Below are positions 15,101 through 26,671 of a stretch of 64,000 nucleotides of DNA, one piece after another. Source of the DNA: Daphnia carinata (Eukaryota > Arthropoda > Branchiopoda > Diplostraca > Daphniidae). The notes under the pieces were generated by a model, which was given only the letters and a program-made list of their open reading frames with translations, did not search any database and had not been told where the DNA came from. Position 1 is the stretch's first letter; each line of letters begins with the position of its first letter. Location: assembly GCF_022539665.2 (NCBI RefSeq), contig NC_081336.1:3488221-3552220 (forward strand), written 5' to 3'. The position numbers were made by a program, and so were the translations under genes.

Positions 15101-18100
15101 CATTATCAGCAGCAGCTCACCCCTAGCGCAAGAAAGAAAAAAAAAGGGGCCATCAGCAACAGACTTGGGTCTTTTTTTTTTTCCTTTTCGTATAAAAAGA
15201 GTTTTCTTATAGAAGCACATTTTTTTTTATTGTTATTGCCGTTACATTGTGGCTCTCCCCATTTTTTTTTTTTTTTTTGCTGGTGGAAACGAGAAAAAAA
15301 AAGAGCCATAAGTAAAAGGCAATACGAATCTCATTTGTTACTCAGTTTAAAGGCATTTCATGTCCTGTAAGTGAACTTCAACTATTGCAAATCTATCGGC
15401 ATTAGTCAGGAAAAAAAAACTAATAATAACTAATAATACGTCTTGAATGCAATGTGAAATCGCATACATGGGCAAACAAAGTCATTTGAATCTTTGGTAT
15501 GTTAGATATTGTTGTTTTTCAAACACTCCCCCCACGAACAAAAAAAAAGAGAAGCAGCAACGTATAAATATAAAGAGGCCTTTTTTTTTTTTTTTTCCAG
15601 GCTTACACACACACACACACACACACACAACATAAAGCTGTTAAGAGGGTTTAGATATACTTTGCCAGTCTCATTTTGTCGCTTCGTCAGAGGGTTGGGC
15701 TTTAAGCTCTTTAATAGCGCGGCCATTTTAGACGTTAACTCTGCCCAGTCTAGAACATAGCGTCCGTCCCTATACCAACCCCCTCTTTAGTTGTACGGGC
15801 CAGTTTTTGTCTATGTGTTAGCAAGGGCTGGCCCAGCAGCTATTGCAATACAGAAAAAAAAAAAAAAAGGGAGGGAATATGTTAAGGGAGTTGTATATAT
15901 ACGCTGACGTCATCGGCTCTAATAGGGCCTCGTGTGCCACGGTTCAATACTTGATTACATTCACCAAAGCCAAACTGACAAAAAAAAAAATCGGGTTTGA
16001 CTGTACCATGTTTCTCGATTGAATTTTTTTGTTGGAAAAAAACAAAACAAAAGAGTGTGTAGTGGCGCAACTCGTAACGGTGATAGCTACCACTACCATT
16101 ATTGTAGACTTTGAATGCCTCCCGATGTAATATTTCGGATGGAAACGACCCAATATAAAAACGAAAAGCCTCTCTCTCTCTCTATATATATATATTGGTC
16201 GTATACTTTCTCCATAGAGCATCTCTCCTCCACTTTGATTGAAACACACTGTGTGTGTGTGTGTGTGTGTAACGCCCATGTAGTCTCGCTGCGTGCGCCC
16301 AACCAATGGCGGCTAATAACATTAAAACAAAACAAAAAAGGAGGGAGAGACGAAACAAAAGGTGGTACTTTTAAAACGGCAATACTTTTTTTTTGGGGGG
16401 GGGGGGGGGGAAATACATTTTGATGGAATAATGGCCTACTTGGTTGCTAGTTGAAACGGCCCATTGCCTATAACCCAATCTTTCGCGATCCCCTCTTTTT
16501 TTTTATAATTTTTTTGTTCAGCTTATAAACAGGCCAAAGCGTCCGTTACGACGACACAATCAATACCTGCGCGCCGATGCTTTTAAAAGAACTGGCCGTT
16601 AGATCTTTTTTTTTTTTTTTTGCATTTTTATTTGATTGCATTTGAGTTTACCATCATGTGCTGCCCCTCTCTTCTTCTTTTTCTTTTTTTTTTTCATGAT
16701 AAATCCTTACTGATTTCCTGTGTTCCCAGTTCCGTCCTGTGTGTGTGCTGTGTGCCGGGCAAACAGACCCCCGCTTTTTGCTGGTAGTTCGGGTCGCACA
16801 CACAGACACACACACGCTGTGTTTGCATAGGAAAATTCGCCTAGTTTCCCGGAATCTAGCTATTTATAATGCCTCCTCTTATTTATTTTTTTTTTTCTTT
16901 TCTCTGAGCCCATAAAAAGGAACTCTATAATCTCATACATAATGTATTTGAGGGGGAAAAAGAGGGAAATTGATGGAAAACTCTCTCTTTTTCAGCCTTT
17001 TTTTTCTTTTTTTTTTTTTTTACTTGGTACACACACACACACACACACTTTTTTTGTACGTGCGTCTGTGTCCTGTTGTGTATGTTCATGTCAGGCGAAT
17101 CCATTAGCCCGATCTCCTTCTTTTGTGTTACATACATCAGCAGCTTCCTTCTTATTTGCTCGAGCTTTGAGCCCCTCCTGCTGTTGCCATGTTCTCTCTG
17201 TTTATTTCGCGTCGGCCATCGCTGCGAGAAAATCCAGTGATCCCCTCAACAACAACAACAACAACAACAACAACAAAAAGTAGTTTCGGGTGTCCGTTTT
17301 TTTTTCTTTGCTTTCCGTCCCTTGAGCCGTGCGTATGGGATGGTCCAGAATGATCTGTGCCTCGCATAAAAAGAGATTGTATAGGTCTTTGATATAGATA
17401 GATCAAGTCGCCATGTTGTATCTAAACTTCTTCATCATCTTTTTGAACGAAAAAAAAAAAAATATCGTATGTGAGAGAGTTGTTGGGGTGCGACATCTGC
17501 AACGAACGGGAGGGAAGAGTTATATCACGGTGATATTACATGGCGACATCGGGTTAAAAACTGGGCCGACTTTTGGGGTAAGACAAGAAGGAGGGGGGAA
17601 AGAAACAGAGGTTCAATCTTATATATCTGAGGGGCCTTGATGAAGTTCTGTTTCTAAATCCCCTTTACTGCAAATGTCACTTCTCCCCTCCTTTGCGTTC
17701 AACAGCCGTTTGCCCCCCCCCCCCTCCCGCCCAAAAGCCAGCAGGTATTTATGAGATGTGTATCATCAGGAACTATATATAAATATGACTCTTTGGGAGT
17801 AGGGTCAAGTGACAGCTTGGCCTTAACTTCTTTTTCTCTTTCTTTTATTTTTTAGCGCAATATTCACTTTTCATTTTGATGATGCGCGTTTCCGTTTTTC
17901 TAGTTAATCGTAAAAAAAAATGACGTCGTTTCAGCTTGTTGGTAGTTTTTAGTTATAAAACCAAAACAACATTATCTTTTGTTTCTTTCAAACTGCTTTT
18001 TTTTTTAAAGGTTTTTATTCTTTGTTTCTTCGTAATTCTTTTCTCCCCTCTGTGAGGTCAACACATTTTTTTTGTTGTTGAAACCAGGTTCCGGACAGAG

Positions 18101-19393
18101 GCATATTACACGTAAAAAACTAAAAACTAAAATAAAAATGAATGCCTTCCCGTATGTAAAAGCGTCAAGAAGATGAACTGATATATCATTCACCTCCTCT
18201 TTTTTTTTCTTTCCTGTTGTTATTGTCTGGTTTCCTCCCCGTGCCAAAGAGAATGAAAATTGAAAATTAAAAAAAAAAAAAGAGATTGTCTAAAGCAAAA
18301 GCTGGTGTGCGCGCCAGCTGTTCATTCTCTCATCATCAACTGGCCTACGCTGTCTAGTAGTATTACACATTTTTTTTTTCTTTCCGTCTGTGTGTGCAGC
18401 GCGTCTTTCCCTTTCGTGTTTCCACTATTCTTATCAACGAGAATAATACAGGGAAAAAAACCTGCAATTAAGGTAATGATTGTTACCGTCCACCTCTTTT
18501 CTAGGCCCCGTTTGGCTGCAGAAAATAGTAAGGTGGAAAGGAAAGAAAATGGGCGCACAGACAGTCGAATCACACGGCTCATTATGAACACGTCTTCGCT
18601 GCTGACGTCACCTTCTGGATGATGATTATTATACTATTCTATCTCGTTACCCCTTTTTTTTTTTTTTTTCTCTGGGCTTTCTGGAGGGACGTTGTTTTCA
18701 ATTGTCCTCGTACACAATAGAGGCCAAAGAACGTCGAACGTTCTTCTTTTTCCTTCTTATTTTATCCTATTTTTATAAATAGAAAAAAATAAATAAATAC
18801 TCGTGAGCGTGTGTGTGTGTGTGTGCTTAAATGAATATCCAAGTCTGGTCGAATAATGAGTTTTTTCCCTTCTGTATATAGTCCTGCATCACACGATAAA
18901 TAATGACTTGTTAATAATTGAGGAATTTTTTTTTATTATTATTTCAGGTTCATCAACGCCCGGCGTAGAATCGTTCAGCCAATGATCGACCAGTCGAATC
19001 GTGCCGGTAAGTTTCTTATTGAAGTAAACATTTAAGGACGTTCATGGAAGAAAGAAAAAAAATTGAATGTTGTCTGCTCATTTCATTTGTGATCACGGTC
19101 TTTTGTACACGCCGGGCCTCTTTAAGAAGTCCCTAACATTTCAAAATGAAAATTAGATTTCCAATAGTTTCAAACTCGGGACATTGTTTTAATCAATTGC
19201 ATTTTTAAAAACAGTGGCTTTGTATCCAGCTGGCCCTAGTGGCGCTTACAGTCCTGATGGTGGCGGTATGGGCTACATGATGGACGGCGGAGCAGCGGCA
19301 GCAGCAGCGATGATGCATCGGCCGCCCGCCGATCCTATGGCCTTCCACTCCGAGTACCACTATCCTCCGCAGTACTACGGCCATCATCTCTGA
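155..19393 (+). CDS. hth: homothorax/Meis TALE homeobox transcription factor, 3' part of gene (four coding exons, C-terminal 154 aa)
   Basis: Homothorax is a nuclear TALE-class homeodomain protein that pairs with Extradenticle/Pbx and modulates Hox DNA binding. The coding exons are 155-303, 1994-2070, 18948-19006 and 19215-19393; all junctions are GT-AG and the frame stays open to TGA at 19391-19393. Counting from the first Gly in the window, residues 12-24 are an acidic/Ser linker and residues 27-89 are the homeodomain. It has the TALE three-residue loop PYP (52-54), helix 3 WFINARRR (76-83) with Ile at homeodomain position 50, and the Meis-family extension [12 protein letters not shown]. 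The tail contains [21 protein letters not shown] and a terminal YYGHHL, matching the insect Hth tail in order. An Ala run ([10 protein letters not shown]) is inserted there. The N-terminal MEIS/HM domain lies upstream of the window. Identification is by remembered family motifs, with high certainty. Confidence 0.96.
304..1993 (+). other. hth intron, 1.7 kb, low complexity
   Basis: The intron has GTAAGA and TTGTATAG ends. It is filled with A, T, G and C homopolymers of 8-17 bases and a (GT)12 tract at 1661-1684. Open frames here are translated simple repeats; I see no additional exon. Confidence 0.85.
1661..1684 (+). repeat. (GT)12 microsatellite
   Basis: Uninterrupted GT dinucleotides in the first hth intron of the window; a shorter CA-rich stretch lies about 50 bp upstream. 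Confidence 0.97.
1994..2070 (+). CDS. hth: hth exon: TALE loop and homeodomain helix 2
   Basis: This 77-nt exon lies between TTGTATAG (acceptor) and GTGAGT (donor at 2071). It encodes [18 protein letters not shown] and TILQVNN plus the first two bases of the helix-3 Trp codon (phase 2). HPYP is the hallmark TALE loop extension. Confidence 0.95.
2313..2336 (+). repeat. (AC)12 microsatellite
   Basis: Uninterrupted AC repeat, followed within 60 bp by A-rich sequence and a short ATG trinucleotide run (about 2370-2388). Confidence 0.97.
4472..4509 (+). repeat. 15-bp direct repeat in hth intron
   Basis: GCTGATGCGGATGCT occurs exactly at 4472-4486 and 4495-4509 with 8 bp between. It is not a simple repeat, which sets it apart from its surroundings. 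Confidence 0.85.
5137..5163 (+). repeat. (AC)13 microsatellite after a TA run
   Basis: An (AT)n stretch passes directly into an uninterrupted AC tract inside the long hth intron. Confidence 0.95.
6196..6219 (+). repeat. T24 homopolymer
   Basis: 24 consecutive T in the long hth intron. Confidence 0.97.
12125..12154 (+). repeat. A30 homopolymer
   Basis: 30 consecutive A in the long hth intron. I see no retrocopied coding sequence or target-site duplication upstream that would make it a retroposon tail. Confidence 0.95.
13214..13244 (-). promoter_or_regulatory. Candidate Meis/Pbx-type composite site in hth intron
   Basis: Two CTGTCA hexamers (reverse TGACAG, the Meis/Hth core) lie at 13214-13219 and 13239-13244. 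A CAATCA (reverse TGATTG, Pbx/Exd-type core) lies at 13231-13236, so the - strand reads TGACAG-GT-TGATTG. They sit in a complex-sequence island of roughly 150 bp within a repeat-filled intron. This is motif matching only; single hexamers are expected by chance every few kb. Confidence 0.3.
17247..17276 (+). repeat. (CAA)10 microsatellite
   Basis: Ten uninterrupted CAA triplets in the long hth intron. Confidence 0.96.
18948..19006 (+). CDS. hth: hth exon: homeodomain recognition helix
   Basis: This 59-nt exon lies between TTTCAG and GTAAGT. Its first base completes the Trp codon left open 16.9 kb upstream; it then encodes [19 protein letters not shown] and ends in phase 1. The correct phase across so long an intron is strong evidence that these exons belong together. 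Confidence 0.95.
19215..19393 (+). CDS. hth: hth terminal coding exon: C-terminal tail
   Basis: The acceptor is AACAG at 19210-19214 and the stop codon is TGA at 19391-19393. It encodes [18 protein letters not shown], then MGYMMDGG, six Ala, [18 protein letters not shown] and PPQYYGHHL. The first Gly-to-Val codon joins in phase with the previous exon. Confidence 0.94.
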
Positions 19394-19793
19394 AAAAAAA
19401 AAAAATGAAACAAAGAGGCCAATCATCAAAGTAGACAATTGAAGAAAAAAAAAAATTCAACGACAAACAAAACAATTTGAAACAAAATGGAAAAACTTAA
19501 AAAAAAAAAAAAAAAATTCTAATTCAAAAGAAGAAAAACTCGTTGCTGCTGCATGCGTGTATTATCTCCGCGTCCCTTTTTACATTATCTCTAGTGTGTC
19601 TTTTGCGAATTTCGTTTTTTTTTTTTTGTTACTCCCCTTCTTTTTATGGAACTATTTTTTACAATTGAAATTGACAAAGAAAAAAAGCCGAACGTTTTTT
19701 TTTTCCTCCCATTTTTTCCGAATGTGCCCCCCCCCCCCGTTTTTCGTTCCCGCTACTCGAAGAAACGGAAGAAGTTAAAGCAGCAAAAATAAA
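19394..19793 (+). other. hth: hth 3' UTR (proximal part) with AATAAA
   Basis: A-rich and T-rich sequence follows the TGA. The first clear AATAAA hexamer is at 19788-19793, about 400 bp after the stop. Because A-rich DNA makes such hexamers common, the true cleavage site could be farther downstream; a GT-AG-like pair at about 20084/20250 could even be a UTR intron. Confidence 0.45.
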
Positions 19794-20560
19794 ACAATAG
19801 AAGACAAACAAAAATGCAAGAAACAAAAACAAAACCAACACACCACAAATTATATATATACATAAATGTATCATAATGTCGCGTCGCTATCAAACATCAC
19901 ACGTCGTTTACTACGCCACACATACACAACAACAACAACAATCTTCTCTCAACAAGAAAATCGACCGCACACATGGCGACATCACGAAATTCGTCAAGGA
20001 ACGTCACCGCTCCCGCCACTCACTCATCAAGATCCCGCGGATTCCCTTCTGAAAGATTCAGCCTCCCCCCTCCAGGTGGACAGGTAAATAATAAAAAAAA
20101 AACCAAAAATGTTGACAAATACTTTCGTATTTGTTTTTTCCCGCGTAGACGAAATTGCGTAAATGCCTTTTGAATTTGACATTCTTTTATTATCCAACTA
20201 TTTCATCTGAAATATGTTATTTATTCAACGTATTTTTTTATTTTTTACAGCTCAAAAGAAAGAAAAAAAAAACCTCGTACACACATCAATTCGATTTGAA
20301 TCACACGGACGGCGCGATTCCGCCATTTTTTTTTAAAGCGTCAACAGCGTCGACCGGATGTTGCTCTTTGTTCCTGCTACGGTTTCTCGAAGAAAAAAAA
20401 CAAACAAGATATTCACGCGGCTGAAACTTGAATGCGAACATTCAAAAGGAGGGAAATGAGACAAATACTTTAAGCATCACCATCATCACTCATCAAACAA
20501 TTTTTTTTTGTGTTTTTATTTTTCGGAATTTCGTCAGTGTGTTTTGTTATTGTGTTTTAT

Positions 20561-20563
<3 letters not shown>

Positions 20564-20594
<31 letters not shown>
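20564..20594 (+). repeat. (GT)15 microsatellite
   Basis: Uninterrupted GT tract ending at a GCACGCG sequence. Confidence 0.96.
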
Positions 20595-20597
<3 letters not shown>

Positions 20598-23500
20598 ACG
20601 CGTCTAGCGTACCGTATCGTTCCATCAAGAAAATGGGACGATACAATGAAAACAACAACACCTGCACTATTTGTTCTTTTTTCGTGTGCAACATCAAGAT
20701 ACGAAAGAAGAAGAAAAGAAAATTGGAAAGAAGATTATCGTGTTAGAGCAAAGAAAAAAAAAAAAGAATCAACGCGGACCATGTCGTGTGTGTGCGCAGT
20801 GTCTGTGATTTCAAACGGCCGGGGAAATTCCATTCCGAGGAGAAATGTCATCCCGAATATCCTCTGAATTATTTCCTCGTTGTTTTTTTGTTTTTTTTTT
20901 TGAAACAAATGTCTCGACGAGAAATCAACACCGAGGACAAAAAAAAAAGAAAGAAAAAGAATCGCAACAAAAAGAAGAAAGTTGTTGGTATAAAGAGAAA
21001 ACAACTCAACCACATCTTCGGGAGCAGCCAATACGGGATGCGTGCAGGAAGATGTAACCCTTCCTGCGCGTGGCGAAATCCCACCACACCTCATACGTAT
21101 ACTGTACAAAGAAAAAAAAAAATCTTCTTTTTTTTTCTTATTACTTTTTTTTTTGATTATTTGTGAGGGAAAATTTTTTTTTTTTTGTAATCGTCTTCAT
21201 CAATTTTCTTGAATGTATTTTCGTTTTTTTTTAATCAAATCAAATTTCGCAGCATGATGTACTTTCCATCTATTCACTCCCCCTCCACCTCCCCATCAAA
21301 TAACATTGTGTGTGAGCGTGTGATTGTGCTTTGATATCCCTCTCCTAAAATTTTGTTTAAAAATTCATTTTCTTATGGAGGAAGAAGACAACAACAACAA
21401 CAAATTGGTCACCTTGTTTTTGTAATATTGTTTTGCTCCCCCCCCCCATCTCGCGCACGTGTATTATCCCCCCCTCCTCCCCCCCCCCCCAGTGGCCGGT
21501 GACACGATGATTTCTTTTTTTATGATTTTTCCCGTTAAAAAAAATTACCGCATCCAAGACCAACAGTTTACACACATACACACACACACGCATTATACCC
21601 CCACAATCATAACGAACGACGTAAAAAGATGAAAAAGAGATGTTGTTGAGCGTGCAATACGTGGCCAAAATTTCTTCACACTTGAGAAAATCCCGAAGAT
21701 ATTACGTAAAAAGAGGGGAGGGATTCTTTTTGTTTGTTTTCGAGTTATGCGCGTCTATACCGGTATTGTCAACAAAAAATGTTTTCGTCCCCCCCCCCCT
21801 CCCTTTAACTTCAGTTTTCCTCTCCTGTACACGCACGACAGTTAACTGTATTATTCAAACAGTAAAAGTTAAAATTTGAAAAACAAATGACGCACGGAAA
21901 CCCTTTTTTTGGGGGGGAAAGAAAAGTTTGAAGATTTTTCTCGATTCCCGTTTTGCAAAACAAAAAAAAAAAAAGATTTGACGAGAAAACATTTCGTGTG
22001 TGTGTGTGTGTGTGTGTGAGTGTGTATACGATTTTGTCACGCTGCCGTCGCCCTCATCCTTTTTTTAAACATTTATTTGTGTATCATCGTTGGAAAAAAA
22101 AAGAATTTTTTTTTTCTTGGTCGTCTGGTATTATTAAATATAAATATAATATTGACTCACACACACACACGCGACGAAAAAATTGTACATGTATTGTCAT
22201 CTTCTTCGTTTGTTTGTTTGTCCCCCCTCCACTCTGTCCCTTTTTTTGTGCTACCCCCAAACCCAAAACCTCCTCTCCTTTTTTTTTTTTTTTTTTGAAA
22301 AATGAAAGAAAAAAACTACAAAAAAAAATTAACTAATTAATGATGAAATAATTGTGTTGTGGTGCCAGCCAATTTTTTTTTCTGTTTCCCTATTTCTTGT
22401 TTAATTTTTTTTTTCAATTTCTTTTTGCGTTTCAAAATTTCTCCTCCCTCTGTTGGCGTCCATTATTATTATTAATTATTATAAACCAAACACTGGAAAG
22501 TACGTGCTGTGTGTGTTGGCAGAGTGTATGTGCGCCGTGTTTCTCTCTTATATAGAATCGATTACATTTAAAAAACACAAAACGCATTTTTTTTCTCTCT
22601 CATTTCCTCCCTTTTCATTTTCCCTTGTAAATATTCAAATCGTCCAGAAACTAACAGCTCATTTTCAAATCAATCAGCAAAAAGAAAAAAAACCTATCTA
22701 CTTTCCGTGTGTAACAACAAATGAGACTTGTGTTTGATTCAAGCTCGTTTGTGTTATCAATTTCACGGTACAATTCTAACGGTCTATACCTAACCCAATC
22801 AGCAGAAAAAAAAAAATAATCGGATGATTGCCGATAATTTGCATAGGATTTCGTCTTTTTTTTTTTTTTTTTTTTTTTGCCCGCGGAAAGGCTAGACATT
22901 CATCCACTAATGAAAATGCAAGAATAGGAAAATTTTATTGCATAGCTAGCAGTATACGATACAGTCCGCCATTTGGAAGGACAGGCTGATCAGTTGTACG
23001 CAGACACGCGATTTCGTTCTTTTTTTTTTTGTGTGTGTGTACAAACAGCACGCATTGTCGACTTGTTATATCATCAAGACGATAGAGACCATCAATCTTG
23101 ATTCTTTTTCGCTGCTGTTGCAACCGCCTTTCGATTTTCTCTTACCTATTTCTCTGTGTGTCTATTTCAAATGAGTAGAGTACCGGGCAATCACACGCCA
23201 GTTACGAAAGAGCCAACATCTACATGGTATGCTACTTTGTCTCGATTTGAGCAACAACAACAACAGCAAAAAAAAAAAAAATGTAATTTGCATGTATTTT
23301 TTTTGTTTTGTTTGTATCGAGCGACTTTCTTTTTGCTAGGAATTCTCAACGACTCTATATTCGAAATGAATGATAGACATTTGCCAAATGGTAAAGCAGC
23401 TGGTCATCGGATGACAGAGCGATGGTTTATCTATTTATGGATTGGACAACGTGGAATCGGAAAACCCACGCGCTAAATGAAAAACCGCAGCTCACGGATT

Positions 23501-23947
23501 CGATTACACGTTAGCTGTCCAATCGTGTTCGTCAAAAGTGACTGGATAAGTGCCGGTGTGTAGTGCGCACCAGCTAATCAACATAGCGCTTGCGGCGAGT
23601 AAATAATGAATAGTAATTAAAATATCAATAAATCATCGATGGGAAGGGAATCAAAAAGACAACAACAACAAGATAAAAAAAAAACGTGGACGGAAGCTAA
23701 GGGAAATCGGATTAAATACCCGCAGGGGAGAAACCGGATTATCTCCAGCATTAAATAATACATGTGTGTACGTCAAGATAAAAACCAAAAAAAAAAAAAA
23801 AAAAAGGTGGAACTGCTGTGTTTCTCAGTACGCACATCAGTTTACTATTATTGTTGAGAGAGTCGACCGCAAACATCCTGTCATCCGGACGGAAAAAAAA
23901 CCTTGGGACTTCACATCGTATATGTAATAGGTCTACAACTGTATATC

Positions 23948-23951
<4 letters not shown>

Positions 23952-23981
<30 letters not shown>
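23952..23981 (+). repeat. (TG)15 microsatellite
   Basis: Uninterrupted TG tract; a shorter GT tract follows at about 24032-24047. Confidence 0.95.
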
Positions 23982-23984
<3 letters not shown>

Positions 23985-25248
23985 ATAGACGCTCAAAAAG
24001 TACCACCAGCCATTGTTGTTCTCTCTCTCTCCGTGTGTGTGTGTGTGAAACATTGATTGGCCCGTGATGGAATCAAGAGACTGGCAGGCCCCTCCCGCGT
24101 CGGCTGCTTCCCCGCTGTTCGACCGGCTCCGCACGCTGCCTTCCAGGCCTGACTGGGTTGGCTGCGTTGGAACGAACAACCGCAAACCGCAAAACTCCAG
24201 GGCAAACACAGCGAGTTGAAAAAAAGGAAGAAAAAAAAAAACTTTTTGTTTCGTGTCTACCGACGGATTAACCTACACACGCACAAGGGGTTTTTATACA
24301 TACTGTAGCGAGGGGAAAGAGAAGAAAACGAAACAAAAGTTCAATTTGAATTCTCGTCGGCATTCGAGACAAAAAAAGTTTTCCTTTTTTTTTTTCTGGA
24401 ATTACCTGGGACCCTGCATGTGTCAGCAGCGGGAGCGGCGGCGGCGGCTTTTTTTTATTTTTATTTCGAAAAAAAGCAGCAGCCCACATCGCGCGCCATC
24501 AGGTCCTTATAGGGACGGGCGCGCGGAATGGGTTTGCGTGATCCGCTCAGCTGAAACAAGAAAAACAAAAATAAACAAATGGCTTCTCCTTTCAGACATA
24601 CGCCTTAGCCACCAACATGCCCATCCTATCATTCTCTCTTTGCTGGACAATCAAGTGCCATCGCAACAAGAATAAACATCACTACACACACACAAATGGG
24701 AGAAAAGCTGTTTGTTTCTTTAAACAATGGCCGCCTTCTTTTTTTCCCCATCCGTGACCAGGATTTCATCGCTCGATCGAAATTCCCGATATCTTCTTTC
24801 TTTTTCTTTTTTTTTTTTTAAGTTGTTTTTTTAAAATAGGTTTTACCCATGCTCGCCGAAAGGAATCAACAACGAAGGAATAAGATTTAAATCTGTTTTA
24901 CTTGAATTTTCAATCTACCATGATATTTTTATTGCTACGTTTTTTAAAAACATTTTCCAATGTAATTATTACAATTTTTGAACGAAATTAGTGTGTTGCA
25001 ATGTGACTGTTACATCATTAAGCATATCAAAGGCTAAGTTGGTGATAAAACAAAAAATAAATAAAAGTCGGGCTTATTATTTTGTCGGGCTTATTTTAGA
25101 AGACCGATTTTTTTCTTACCAGTTTGTTACGTTTTTTTTGGAAAAATATAAGTTTTCCGCGAATATGATGTATATTTTCGTGATTCTCGTTCAATTTTGA
25201 TTCGAAATCATGCATTTTTAACCACATTTAGAATTTTGTGAAAAATGA

Positions 25249-25280
25249 AAAAGTGAGAAGGCTATAGCCTTCTCACTTTT
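25249..25280. repeat. 32-bp perfect palindrome, array copy 1
   Basis: Arms of 16 bp without spacer, centred on GGCTATAGCC and running out to AAAAGTGAG/CTCACTTTT. Every base pair matches. Confidence 0.97.
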
Positions 25281-26639
25281 GTCAAAATTGGCCAAAATAC
25301 GAATTCGCTTGGAAATCGTTCAAAATCACATCTAATACACTAAATTTAATGCTGATTCTAAAAATCTAGTTCGCTTCCTCGTCAAACCATTTTTTATTGA
25401 AATATTCAGGATAATTGTAATGTATGATGTAATGCATTCTAGCGCTGTAGCGTACTAGCGCGCCAACTTTGAAAACATTTTTTTAACGTTATTGCAAAAG
25501 TTCACGTTCCACGTTAAAATGAAGACCATAATTGTAATCCTTGTCTAATTTCTAGTACAAGCCTTGTATTTAAATTGTTATATCTAAACTTTTAGAAAAA
25601 AAAATTCGTTCAACGAAAAAGGGCTTATTTTGTTGTCGGGCTTATTTTATTGTCGGGCTTATTTTTGATACTCGATTTTTTGTGCAAATGTAGGGTTTGA
25701 TTTTTTACCTGTAATTCAATACAGATATAATTATAATTGAACACTGATTCTCAGTAAAATATTATTTTCCGTTTTGTCTTTAACAGTTTTTGCATAAACC
25801 GAAATTAAAGTGGTTTTGCGTGTAGCCATTTTGAACTCGAATAACTTGAAAACTATAGGTCTCATGTAAAAATAAAGTTGATCTTCGTGATTCTCGTTCG
25901 ATTTCGAATCGGAATCATGTATTCTTAATCAAATCTAAAATTTTGTGAAAAATGAAAAAGTGGGAAGGCTATAGCCTTCTCACTTTTGCCAAAATCGATC
26001 AAAATACGAAATCTCTTAGAAAACGTTCAAAATCCCACATAATACTCTCAATTTAATGCTGATTCTGAAAATCTAGTTCGCTTCCTCGTAAAACCATTTG
26101 TTATTAAAATATTCAGATTAATTGTAATGTAGCATTCTCTTGTTTCGTGCTAGAGAGCTAACAATGAAAACGTTTTTTAAAGGTTATTTCTAATGTTCAA
26201 GTTCCACGTAAAAATAAATACCATATTCGTAATCCTCGTACAATTTCGAGTGTAAATCTTGTATTTAAATTGTTATATGTAGACTTTTAGAAAAAAAAAT
26301 TCGTTCAACGAAAAAGTCATAGGGCTTATTTTGTTGGGCTTTTTTTGTCGGGCTTATTTTTGATACTCAATTTTTTTTGCAAATGTTGGGTTTAAAATTT
26401 TTCACCTGTAATTCAATATAGATATAATTCTAATTGAACATGGGTCTCAATAAAATATTACTTTTCTTTTTGTCTCTAACAATTTTTGAATAAAGTGGTT
26501 TGGCGTGCAGCCACTTTGAAATCAAATAACTCAAAAACTATAGATCTCATGTAAAAATAAAGTCACTTTTCATGATTCTCGTTGATTTTGAATCGAAATC
26601 ATATATTTGAAACCACATCTAAATTTTGACCAAAAATGA

Positions 26640-26671
26640 AAAAGTGAGAAGGCTATAGCCTTCTCACTTTT
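26640..26671. repeat. 32-bp perfect palindrome, array copy 3
   Basis: Identical to the copy at 25249-25280. The other intact copies carry GTGGG in place of GTGAG, which turns one A:T pair into a position that could pair as G:U in RNA. Confidence 0.95.

Larger units (their letters stand above)
2071..18947 (+). other. hth intron, 16.9 kb, interrupts the homeodomain helix-3 Trp codon
   Basis: The intron has GTGAGT and TTTCAG ends. It is dominated by homopolymers (T24 at 6196-6219, A30 at 12125-12154), CA/GT and CT/GA microsatellites, and TTC/GAA and CAA triplet runs. Complex, non-repetitive islands are few; 13150-13300 and 4470-4510 are described separately. All long open frames read as poly-Phe, poly-Lys or Thr-His runs from simple repeats, so I call none coding. 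Confidence 0.85.
19794..25059. other. hth downstream flank, low complexity, no gene seen
   Basis: Homopolymers and microsatellites as in the hth introns, including GT runs at 20564-20594 and 23952-23981. GC-rich islands lie at about 24055-24200 and 24480-24545. No open frame here has convincing composition or motifs. Part of it may be a long hth 3' UTR. Confidence 0.7.

Noticed and set aside
19973-20173. Ser/Arg-rich open frame after hth
   Set aside because: Lies in the probable 3' UTR or flank and has no known domain; the GT-AG pair here is noted as a possible UTR intron instead.
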